Positions 27,484 through 36,000 of a DNA stretch of 44,774 nt are shown here, one piece after another. Both the position numbers and the translations under genes were made by a program. Every line of letters starts with the position of its first letter. Position 1 is the stretch's first letter. The notes beneath the pieces are model-generated. The model saw only the letters and a program-made list of their open reading frames with translations, was not told where the DNA came from and searched no databases. This DNA is from an uncultured Finegoldia sp. (GTDB lineage: Bacteria; Bacillota; Clostridia; Tissierellales; Peptoniphilaceae): the NCBI RefSeq assembly GCF_947252345.1, contig NZ_CAMXVC010000012.1, positions 1-44,774 on the forward strand, in the 5' to 3' direction.

Positions 27484-28749
27484 ATGAACAACGCAACTTT
27501 TTCAACGATGGGAGCATTGATTGGCTTGGCGCTTTCAATTTTCCTTATCATCAAAAATTTCCACGCAACTTACGCTTTAATTATCGGCGCATTAGTTGGT
27601 GGACTTATCGGAGGAGGCGGACTTGTAGGAACAGTGTCCGCAATGATTAAAGGTTCTGAATCTATGATGAGTTCAGTTTTAAGAATTATGACAAGTGGTA
27701 TATTGGCAGGTTGTCTTGTAAAAACGGGTGCCGCAGAAAAAATAGCCGACACGATTATCAAAAAATTAGGCGACAAAAAAGCTTTGATTGCAATTGCAAT
27801 ATCCACTATGATAATCTGTGCAGTTGGTGTTTTCATCGACATCGCTGTTATAACTTGTGCTCCAATCGCACTAGCTGTCGGAAAGAAATCAAATCTTTCG
27901 AAATCAAGCATTTTGTTGGCTATGATTGGCGGAGGAAAAGCCGGCAACGTCATAAGCCCGAACCCTAACACGATAGCAACTGCTGAAGGATTCAAAGTAA
28001 ATCTTACATCTTTGATGTATGTCAACATCGTTCCAGCGATTTGCGCATTGATTGTCGCAATTTTGTTGGCAATGTATCTTGCAAAAAAGAAAAAAGATGT
28101 AATCGATTCATCTGATTTGGAATCGAGTGACAGAACGAATTTGCCAAGTTTTATAGCGTCAATCGTGGGACCTTTGACTGTAATTGTTTTATTGGCTCTT
28201 AGACCATTGGCGAAGATTACAATCGACCCATTGATTGCTCTTCCACTCGGAGGATTTGTATGCTTACTCGCTACAAAAGAAACTAAAAACACAAAAGAAT
28301 ACGTCAATTACGGATTCGGTAAGATAATAGGCGTGTGTGCTCTTTTGATTGGAACAGGGACAATCGCAGGTATAATCAAAAACTCAACGTTGCAACACGA
28401 TATGATTAATCTAATCACAGCGTTCAACTTACCAGCATTTATCCTCGCACCAGTTTCGGGTATTTTGTTGGGAGCTGCAACTGCATCTACAACTGCAGGA
28501 AGTACAATAGCTTCACAAACATTCGCAAAATCATTGATTGCTTCAAATGTCAACGCACTTAACGCAGGTGCAATGGTTCACTCCGGTGCGACGGTAATCG
28601 ACTCGCTTCCTCACGGTTCATTCTTCCACGCAACAGGTGGTTCGGTTAAAATGTCAATAGCCGACAGATTGAAAATAATTCCATTTGAGGCTGCAGTAGG
28701 ATTGACAACGACAATCGCATCAGTAATAGTTTACTTGGTGACAAAATAA
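27484..28749 (+). CDS. GntP-family acid permease, probably for glycerate
   Basis: A 421-residue, highly hydrophobic protein with about 12 membrane helices and conserved GntP segments: MTSGILAGCLVKTGAAEKIADTI (split by a short loop), PNPNTIATAEGF, and HSGATVIDSLPHGSFFHATGG near the C-terminus. GntP proteins import gluconate and related sugar acids with protons. Placed immediately after glycerate kinase and under a CdaR-type regulator, it most likely imports glycerate. A GGAGG ribosome site lies inside the end of the kinase gene. A terminator follows. Confidence 0.9.
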   Translation: MNNATFSTMGALIGLALSIFLIIKNFHATYALIIGALVGGLIGGGGLVGTVSAMIKGSESMMSSVLRIMTSGILAGCLVKTGAAEKIADTIIKKLGDKKALIAIAISTMIICAVGVFIDIAVITCAPIALAVGKKSNLSKSSILLAMIGGGKAGNVISPNPNTIATAEGFKVNLTSLMYVNIVPAICALIVAILLAMYLAKKKKDVIDSSDLESSDRTNLPSFIASIVGPLTVIVLLALRPLAKITIDPLIALPLGGFVCLLATKETKNTKEYVNYGFGKIIGVCALLIGTGTIAGIIKNSTLQHDMINLITAFNLPAFILAPVSGILLGAATASTTAGSTIASQTFAKSLIASNVNALNAGAMVHSGATVIDSLPHGSFFHATGGSVKMSIADRLKIIPFEAAVGLTTTIASVIVYLVTK

Positions 28750-28760
28750 TATAAAACTAA

Positions 28761-28798
28761 AAATATCACAGAGGATAAAATTTCCCTGTGATATTTTT
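28761..28798. terminator. Terminator between gntP-like and brnQ
   Basis: Eleven-base arms AAATATCACAG (28761-28771) and CTGTGATATTT (28786-28796) followed by T residues. It separates two converging genes. Confidence 0.85.
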
Positions 28799-28802
28799 TC
28801 GT

Positions 28803-30092
28803 TTATTTTTCTTTTTTCAAAATCATTTCGACAATTCCGAACAAGATACCAGTTATGACCGCCGGAATCAACCATTCGAAACCTACCGAATGAAGCGGCA
28901 AGTTTTTGATAAGTTCTGCTGGTTTTTCTAAAATATGAAGGTGTTTGTTCACATTTTCAGTCAAGCTGACAACAAACGTCGCAAGAACTGCTCCCTTGTA
29001 AATCATATCATATTTTATAAATTTATCGACCATTCCCATCAAAATAAGAACGATGATTACAGGATACACAGTCGCCAAAACCGGAACAGCCGCATTTATC
29101 AATCCTTCGACACCAATCAAAGACAAAACACCTGACACGATTACAGCCAAAATTACAATCGTCTTGTAGCTTATTTTATTCTTAGAAATTTTCGACAAGA
29201 AATCCCCCGCCACAGCGCTCAATCCGACAGAAGTTGTAAGACAGGCAAGTGACACGGCAATTCCAATTGCAACCATTCCAATCGAGCCGAGAATATTTTG
29301 AACAGTTCCGAGCAAAATGTCTGCTCTTGTGTTTTGAATTGTGTACAACTTTGACGCAGTCGCTCCGACATACATAAGCCCACCGTAAATAACCGATAGC
29401 AAAATAAATGCAACAAGTCCGACCCATTTAATAAGCTTGTATCTTTCAGCATCATCATCGTATCCTCTTCTTATCAAATCATTTGCGACAATTCCTGTCA
29501 TCAAACTAGCACCCAGTGCATCCATCGTTTGATAGCCTTCTGCAAACCCCTTCAAAAAGAGCTGATTAGTACCGGGCGCATTCAAAGTGCCAATCGGTTT
29601 GACAATACATTTTACAATAATAAAAATCAAAATCAAGACAAGACCAGGAGTCAAATATTTTCCGATTTTGTCGATAACTCCGGATTCATTGAATACGAAA
29701 ATAGCCGTCAAAGTGAAAAAAACAATCGCAGTCACCCACTCCGGAGTTCCTGCAAAAACCTTCGACACAAAAACCTCGTGAGTCGTAGCAGCCGTTCTAG
29801 GCACCGCAAAAAAAGGGCCTATGGTAAGAATTGTAACTGTGCCAAGTATTTTCGAGAAATTTTCTCCTACTCTTTTTCCCAAATCTTCTGCTCTACCGCC
29901 GAGCTTCGCTGTAATGATTACTCCTAAAATTGGTAGCACAGGGTCTGTCAATAAAAATCCAAACATAGATTTCTTGAAATCACTTCCTGCCACAACACCC
30001 AAGTACGGAGGGAAAATCAAATTGCCCGCACCGAAGAAAATTGCAAACAAAGCAAATCCAACAATCATCACATCTCTAAATTTCTTATTCAA
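28803..30092 (-). CDS. brnQ: Branched-chain amino acid:cation symporter
   Basis: A 429-residue LIVCS-family carrier with about 12 membrane helices that imports leucine, isoleucine and valine with Na+ or H+. Conserved stretches include FALFAIFFGAGNLIFPPYLG at the first helix, GPFFAVPRTAATTHE, and YQTMDALGA. The start is TTG at 30092, five bases after a perfect AGGAGG; a more upstream ATG at 30125 lies before that ribosome site and would add an atypical N-terminus. It is a single-gene unit. The gene fits a metabolism that draws on amino acids. Confidence 0.92.
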   Translation of the reverse strand: MNKKFRDVMIVGFALFAIFFGAGNLIFPPYLGVVAGSDFKKSMFGFLLTDPVLPILGVIITAKLGGRAEDLGKRVGENFSKILGTVTILTIGPFFAVPRTAATTHEVFVSKVFAGTPEWVTAIVFFTLTAIFVFNESGVIDKIGKYLTPGLVLILIFIIVKCIVKPIGTLNAPGTNQLFLKGFAEGYQTMDALGASLMTGIVANDLIRRGYDDDAERYKLIKWVGLVAFILLSVIYGGLMYVGATASKLYTIQNTRADILLGTVQNILGSIGMVAIGIAVSLACLTTSVGLSAVAGDFLSKISKNKISYKTIVILAVIVSGVLSLIGVEGLINAAVPVLATVYPVIIVLILMGMVDKFIKYDMIYKGAVLATFVVSLTENVNKHLHILEKPAELIKNLPLHSVGFEWLIPAVITGILFGIVEMILKKEK

Positions 30093-30216
30093 AATATCCT
30101 CCTGAAAAATTATGTATATTAGCATATCAGAAAAATGTTGCTTAATAAAATTTTAATTGTAAAAATATTTATTGTCAAATTTAATCATTGCAATCACAAT
30201 TTAAAAAATTTTAAAA

Positions 30217-30247
30217 TTCCAATCTATTCGAAAATTTCCAATCTATT
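30217..30247. repeat. Short tandem direct repeat
   Basis: TTCCAATCTATT occurs at 30217-30228 and again at 30236-30247, a 19-base period. It lies in the gap between brnQ and the ydjZ-like terminator, upstream of brnQ. It could be a paired binding site for a regulator of brnQ, or chance. Confidence 0.5.
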
Positions 30248-30255
30248 GAACAAAA

Positions 30256-30288
30256 AAATCATAGGCCAATTTTCATAACCTATGATTT
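30256..30288 (-). terminator. Terminator of the ydjY-ydjZ-like unit
   Basis: Ten-base perfect arms AAATCATAGG and CCTATGATTT around a 13-base loop. On the minus strand T residues follow. It lies just after the ydjZ-like stop. Confidence 0.88.
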
Positions 30289-30293
30289 GAAAT

Positions 30294-31478
30294 TTATTCG
30301 ACGACTTTTTCGCCTTTTTTCTTTTGTTTATCGTTGTACATTTTCTTGGCAATTCCAATCATTATCGACAACGCGAATAGCGTCAACAATCCGACGAAAA
30401 GTTTCTGAGCTCCACCTGTTAGAGTTCCCCCAACGTAAGAGTACACAATCGTCGCCGGCAATTGTCCAATTCCAGTTGCTATGAAGAATGACCAGAATCC
30501 CATATTTGTCAAACCGGCTCCATAACTTACAAAGTCAAACGAAACGAACGGCAACAATCTACAGATTAATATCGCGTATTTCCCGTAGCGTTCGAAAAAC
30601 ACGTCGACGCTTTCCATCGCTCCTTTGCTAGTCAATTTTTCGACAACATCTCTTCCCAACGCTCTTGCCAAGAAGAAACAAAGTGCTGCACCAGCCATAG
30701 CCGATGACCACGAAAGAATCGCTCCCTTTACCCATCCAAAAATTGCCGCATTAGACAGAGTTATTAGAAAAGCTGGAATCGGTGCTACGATTGATTGTAA
30801 AACCATCAGTATAAACGACACCACCGCTGCGAGTTTTCCGTAAGACCTCAAATACGCTATTACAACTTTTGTATCCAATTTTGAAATTGTTGAGAAAGCT
30901 TCGTTGACTTTTAATTTTACGCTAGGAACGAGTAAGTACACTCCGAACATCACCGCCAACAAAACAAGCGCAATAATTCTTTCTTTTTTCCTCGATTTTT
31001 TGATTTCCGCAATTTCTTCCGCAGATTTTTCCTCTCTCAAATCGCTCAATTTGACTTCTTTTTCTTTCATAGCTCGTTTTTCTTCTCTCGTGTAGAATTT
31101 TTGATACTTCTTTTGAGTGAGAACTATATAAAGATTAATCAAATTAATAGCAATTACTGCTGCAATTGTCGCTACGAATATATTTTTCACGGGTCCTTTG
31201 TACATTACAAATTCCTTGACAATGTAGATGAGAGTTTGTGTTTTTCCTCCAGCCAACGCAATGATTGCAATCAACGCTTCCAATATGAAAAATATATATC
31301 TGTTGATGTTTGAGTAGGCAATTGCAAGAACCAATCCGAAAGCTGTAAAGATATACATTACTAGCTGCTGGCTGACCATCATTTCATAATTTACATTGAA
31401 CAATAATAGCAAACAAACAAGAAATCCAATGGCCATTCCCGTAGTTAAATAATAAAATATCGCTCGTAATTTTTTCAC
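30294..31478 (-). CDS. TVP38/TMEM64 (YdjZ-like) membrane protein with an extra N-terminal membrane domain
   Basis: A 394-residue protein in two parts. Residues 1-125 hold about four membrane helices of unrecognised type, followed by a charged cytoplasmic stretch (about 125-165). The C-terminal 220 residues form a VTT/SNARE-associated domain: ALCFFLARALGRD, CRLLPFVSFDFVSYGAG and IGQLPATIVYSYVGG, as in E. coli YdjZ. VTT proteins have been linked to lipid scrambling or transport, but the bacterial role is open. The GTG at 31478 lies six bases after GAGG and is preferred over a TTG at 31490. It follows the YdjY-like lipoprotein gene directly, the same pairing as ydjY-ydjZ in E. coli. Confidence 0.8.
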   Translation of the reverse strand: MKKLRAIFYYLTTGMAIGFLVCLLLLFNVNYEMMVSQQLVMYIFTAFGLVLAIAYSNINRYIFFILEALIAIIALAGGKTQTLIYIVKEFVMYKGPVKNIFVATIAAVIAINLINLYIVLTQKKYQKFYTREEKRAMKEKEVKLSDLREEKSAEEIAEIKKSRKKERIIALVLLAVMFGVYLLVPSVKLKVNEAFSTISKLDTKVVIAYLRSYGKLAAVVSFILMVLQSIVAPIPAFLITLSNAAIFGWVKGAILSWSSAMAGAALCFFLARALGRDVVEKLTSKGAMESVDVFFERYGKYAILICRLLPFVSFDFVSYGAGLTNMGFWSFFIATGIGQLPATIVYSYVGGTLTGGAQKLFVGLLTLFALSIMIGIAKKMYNDKQKKKGEKVVE

Positions 31479-31490
31479 AGAAAACCTCAA

Positions 31491-32207
31491 TTATTCTGCC
31501 AAAGAATATGTTACAGCTACGAAAGTTCCATCTTCTGGAAGAACGTCTGCGTTTCCTGTAAATTTAGTTTCATTTCTTTTTTCAACAGCACCGTAAGTGT
31601 AAGCTGCGTTAGAAACAATTCCTACTGGACAAGAATCCAAGCAAGACAAACATCCTGTTTTTTTCTTGTTGGCTCTTTCCAAGTTGCCGCCAAATCTGAA
31701 ATCAATTTTCTTTCCAGAACTGTCTTTGATTACATCGTTGATGTCGTAATCTTTTCCTGCGCCTTCCCAAGTAACTGTTGCTTTTATTTTTGAACCTTCA
31801 ACGTGAGTTTTTGTTGCGTTGTCCGGATTCATATTGTTTCCTGGTTTTGCTCCGATTTTAACTAATGCGTTGAAGAAATTTTCAGGTGTTCCATAAGCAG
31901 TAAGAATTGATTTTGCACCGTTACTTCCGTCTGTAAATACGGATGCGTGTCTTGTATTTTCAGTAAAATATTTACCGTTAACTGAACACAAAACCGTTAC
32001 AGTTTTCTTTTCTTCGTCAACTTTTATAGGGTTTTCTTTTGAAACTCCGTTGACTTCATCTGGTTTCTTTTCTTCTTTCTTTTCTGTTGATGATTGTGTT
32101 TGAGTGTTGTTAGCTTCTTTCTTTTCGTCAGCTTTTTGACCACATCCAGAAAGTCCAACAATTGCTAGACACAACAATCCTGCCAATAATTTTTTTCTCA
32201 AATTCAT
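31491..32207 (-). CDS. YdjY-like lipoprotein with a cysteine cluster
   Basis: A 238-residue exported lipoprotein. The signal peptide ends in the lipobox LSGC with Cys22 as the lipidated residue, followed by a Lys/Glu-rich linker to about residue 65. The remainder matches the YdjY domain, including VTVLCSVNGKYF and a cluster Cys186-x2-Cys189-x3-Cys193-Pro that resembles half of a ferredoxin iron-sulfur site. It faces the outside of the membrane, so metal or heme binding or a redox role is possible but unproven. The ATG at 32207 lies behind AAAGGAGA; an earlier in-frame start would bury the signal peptide. The YdjZ-like gene follows. Confidence 0.8.
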   Translation of the reverse strand: MNLRKKLLAGLLCLAIVGLSGCGQKADEKKEANNTQTQSSTEKKEEKKPDEVNGVSKENPIKVDEEKKTVTVLCSVNGKYFTENTRHASVFTDGSNGAKSILTAYGTPENFFNALVKIGAKPGNNMNPDNATKTHVEGSKIKATVTWEGAGKDYDINDVIKDSSGKKIDFRFGGNLERANKKKTGCLSCLDSCPVGIVSNAAYTYGAVEKRNETKFTGNADVLPEDGTFVAVTYSLAE

Positions 32208-32249
32208 GACTTTCTCCTTTATCTTTTTATTTTGAATAGTTGACAATAT

Positions 32250-32492
32250 TTAAATAATCAACTTGTTCTTGTCGATTTTTTCGATAATATTTTTAAAATC
32301 AATCTTAAGTCCACAGCAAATACAACCTGAGTTTATTTCGATAAGCTCGTCGTTTTTGATGAGCATAGAATCTATACTCACATCGCCAAACTCGTTTTCT
32401 ATCACAAGAGTATTTTTGTTAAATCCCAATATGTGATTGATGAATGTGGTCTTGCCTGAACCTAAAAATCCTGAAACAATAACTGTTTTCAT
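32250..32492 (-). pseudogene. Truncated CobW/COG0523-type metal-chaperone GTPase
   Basis: Eighty residues match the N-terminus of CobW-family GTPases (metal insertion, often zinc): the P-loop GFLGSGKTT, the ENEFG switch and the metal-binding CICC in INSGCICCGL. Family members are about 300-400 residues; here the frame stops after IDKNKLII. Only 42 bases separate the stop from the lipoprotein start, so no room remains for the missing three quarters. The GTPase base-recognition motif and C-terminal domain are absent. It is almost certainly a remnant, although transcription into the lipoprotein gene is possible. The ATG at 32492 follows a weak AGGTG site. Confidence 0.8.
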
Positions 32493-32510
32493 ATTATCAC
32501 CTATTATCAT

Positions 32511-32970
32511 TCTATCATATTTCGCTAAAAAGTTGTTGCGTATTATATATATTTATTGGATAATTGAATAGATATTTATTCATTATTTTATACGCGTATT
32601 TTTCTCGAATAAAATCCGCTATTCAAAATTTTCGTTGAAATATTACGGGTGTTTAGTGTGAAAAATTAAAAGCAAAAGCGAAAAAATAAAAATATTTTTT
32701 TATTTTGATAAATAAATTTAATTTTTTTTAATTTTTATCGGATATTGATTGATAATTTCCGCCATTTATTGTTTTTTTCAATAAAACATATTGTTTTTAT
32801 GTGATAGAATAAAGCTGAATTAAGAAACACTTGAAGTTTGACAATTTTGATTTATTTTTAGTGTTATTTGATTTTATGGTTTCTACAATTAACACCAGAT
32901 TGGAAAACTCATTAGCAACCCCTTTCTTAATACAATCCTCTTATTTGTAGTCATAATTGACAAAACAAAA
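32511..32970. other. AT-rich intergenic stretch with a possible mini-ORF
   Basis: About 460 bases without a convincing gene, running up to the paired terminators of the surface protein. The only notable frame is 24 codons at 32875-32949 (ATG to TAG, plus strand). It has no ribosome site, but its composition is less T-rich than the surroundings. TAGAAT at 32804-32809 could be a -10 for it. The plus-strand transcript would run into the hairpin at 32974-33003. It could be a small RNA, a decayed gene end or nothing. Confidence 0.4.
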
Positions 32971-32973
32971 ACG

Positions 32974-33003
32974 CCACAGCTTATCAACCTCTAAAAGCTG
33001 TGG
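32974..33003. terminator. Distal hairpin after the surface-protein gene
   Basis: Nine-base arms CCACAGCTT and AAGCTGTGG with a 12-base loop. T-rich sequence follows on both strands. In the minus direction it is a second terminator behind the one at 33024-33046; in the plus direction it could end a short transcript from the 32.8 kb region. Confidence 0.75.
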
Positions 33004-33023
33004 TATTTTTGTGCAAAAGAAAA

Positions 33024-33046
33024 GATGCCCAAATAAATTGAGCATC
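33024..33046 (-). terminator. Proximal terminator of the surface-protein gene
   Basis: On the minus strand GATGCTCAA pairs with TTGGGCATC (one U-G wobble) around a five-base loop, followed by TTTTCTTTT. It lies 20 bases after the stop codon. Confidence 0.85.
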
Positions 33047-33066
33047 CGTTCATTAAAATCAAAATT

Positions 33067-36000
33067 TTATTTTAATTTTCTCTTTTTTGTCAAATACAAT
33101 CCAATTGATGACAACATCGTTGCGATTGTCGTCGTAGCTTCAAAACCAATTCCAGCTTTTGGCAATTTGGAATTATTTTGAACTGAATTTGCGTTTGCTT
33201 TTTTGTGTTTTATTGTATCATTTTCATTTTTCACAACGTTGATTACAACTTTTGTCTTGTAAACCACATCTCCATTTGCCATCGTCACTTTTTCGCTTGA
33301 AATTACTTCTTTTCCGTTTTTGAACAATGAAAATACTTTTGTTGTTTGATTTTTTATCGTGGCAATTATCGTCACGACAATTCTGTCGCCATCTTTATAG
33401 CCAGTCGAGTCGAATGACAACTCGCCTGTGACAGGATTTATTTTCACGCTTTTTGGCGAGTGTTTTTCCAATGAAAATACAGTTGTGCTTGGCATATTTA
33501 TCTTATTGCCCCATTCATCGACAAATGTCGCAACAATCTTGGCTGTGTTTCCTTTTTTCACGTCAAATGTGTTATACTCCAACGCCCCTTTGTATCTTTT
33601 GGATTCTTTTTGTTGATGTTTTGATTTTTTGTCCGCGTCAGCTTTAGGTTTTGATTGTTTTCCGTCGGCTGTATTGTCCTCAGATTGTGTGCTGTTTTCT
33701 AAATGTTTGTCCTTGGATGTTTTGTTTTGAGCGGTTTGCGGAGTTGTTTCAGGAGTTGTTTCAGGAGTTGTTTCGTGGTTTTCGTTTTGATTTCCGTTAT
33801 GATTTCCTCCCGGTGTTTCTTCAGGCTTCGTTCCTCCCGGTGTTTCTTCAGGCTTTGTTCCTCCTGGTGTTGTGCTGTCTTTCGTCACTTTTATTTTAAA
33901 TTCTTCAATTTTTGTCGAGCCATCTTCGTTTGTGACTTTGATTTTAATCGTGAACTCTTTTTCATTTTTATTATTCCAGTCAGAAACCACAGGTGTTCCA
34001 GATATTTTCTTCAAATCCTTGTCAAAAACCAATCCCTCGATCAACCCTTCAATCTCTAGCTTAGCTTTCGGGTCGGTCGGCTTTATTGTGATGTCTTTTA
34101 TCGAAGAATTTTCCTTGACTTCTTGATTGGAAATTTTTTCCATTCCCATAATCGGCTTCACAACGCTTCCTCCGATTTTGTCGATTACTTCCACCGAAAT
34201 TTCCGCATCTTTTGCAGAGCCATCTTTGAATTTGATTGTGATTGTAGATTTATACACACCTGTGTTTTTCGTGTCAGCCTGCGATTTGATGTCGATTGAT
34301 TCAATTTCAGCAATGTTCGATAGCAACGACTTGTATTCTTCAACAGTTGCGACGTGATTTTTGTTCACAGTCAATTTTTTCGCAATTGGGGCAAATTTTT
34401 CTGCCTGTGATTTTTCCACTACGACATTCACATCGACAATTCTAGAAGAACCATTTTTGAATGTAACTTTGATTTTTCCGGTGTAATTTCCAGATTTTTT
34501 CGTGTCGATTTTCCCTTGCTCTGTTATGTCTTCTACTTTTAAAATCTCATCAGTTTTTTCTACGTTATCTGTCAAATCGAATTTTTTTCCGTATCCTACG
34601 ACTTCGTCTGTCGTTTTGACACTCGGAATCGGTGTAATCTTCGATGCCGTTTCTAATACATCAAGTTCCGTTGTCACCTCATCAATCGAGCCGTCTTTGT
34701 ATTCTACGACTATTGTTGCCGCAATTTTTCCTGATTTTGTCGTGTCAGGCTCTTGCTTCCATTTGAAAGTTGTTTCTTCTGGCAATTTGTCATATTCTAC
34801 AAGTTCTTTCGCTTCGATTTTGTCGTTGACTTTTATTTTTTTCTTTTTCGCAATCGGAGTGTTAATCTTGGCATCAGTTTCTGTAGCATTTCCAACTATA
34901 TTTGCGTTTTCGTTGATTGCTACACCGGGAGCAATCGTCCAAGTTACAGGTTTTTTGTATTCATTTTTGCTTTGTGCTTTGATTTCCAAAACCGGATAAT
35001 CTTTTTCGGATAATTTCTCCCCTTTTTTAATGTCGTATATTTTTTTAGAACTTCCTTCTTTTATTTCAGTCCCCACTCCCTTGTCAATCGTGACCCTAAC
35101 GTAACCTTTCGGAGTTGGTTCGTTCGGATTTTGTGTCACATCGATGATTTTCTCGGTTGGTCTGACAAATATATCAACCGTCGTTGTTTCTTGTGAGTCA
35201 TCATAATACACAATGTCAACCACGACTTTTATTGTTTTTCCAGCATCTTCTTTTTTTGACTTGTAAGTTATCTTGCCAGTTTTTTTGTCGATTTTAAGTC
35301 CATCAATCTGAGGTGACAATATTTTGTACGAAAATATCTTGTATTTAGTTGTGGTTTCTTCTCCCAATTTTCCTTCAGTTTGCTCGAATAATTTTGGGGA
35401 ATCCACAGTGGCAACTTCTTCTGGATTAATCGTGACATTGGTGTATTGTGGCTCGTATCTTTTGCTTTTTTCAATTTCTTGGACATATACATCTACCCCT
35501 GATACTTCTTTTCTGCCAACTTTTTGTTCAACATAAAAATGGACGGACTTTTTCATATCATCCAGACCAGAAATTTCCCAATTTCCATCGTCATCTACTT
35601 TGATTTCGGGGTTTGATTTCCCTTCAGGAGTTACCAAGTGTTTTATTGTGACAGTCGCACCGGGAACGCCCTTTCCTCTAATCGACGTGGCTTTTTCTCT
35701 TATTGTTTCAACTTTAGGTAATTCCGTAGCTTTTGCGACAAATACACAGTCTTTTGTTATCCTATCCTTGTCATATTTTACTGAATTTGGGTCTTTTGTA
35801 AGCGATTCGTCATACCAAGTCGGATTTCCAAAAGATTTTGCGTCTTTCACTTTCAATCCTAAATATTCAAATTCTCCAAGATGGCTCTTAATCCTTACAA
35901 ATTCTCCTCCGTTTGTCTGGAAAATATTTATCATATAGTGTTCTTTAAATACTGCATAAGTTCTGTCGAAATATGATTTTCCATCCTTATTTATTTTATC

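Noticed and set aside
27570..28307. A 245-codon open frame on the minus strand opposite the GntP-like permease
   Set aside because: It lies entirely antisense to a gene with strong family signatures, has no ribosome site, and its residues mirror the permease codon pattern.
33741..33869. Regularly spaced repeats considered as a CRISPR array
   Set aside because: The units are adjacent with no spacers, in frame, and encode the Pro/Thr spacer of the surface protein.
34502..34999. A Ser/Phe-rich plus-strand frame inside the surface-protein gene
   Set aside because: Composition is exactly that expected from the complement of Lys/Glu/Asp-rich coding sequence; no ribosome site.
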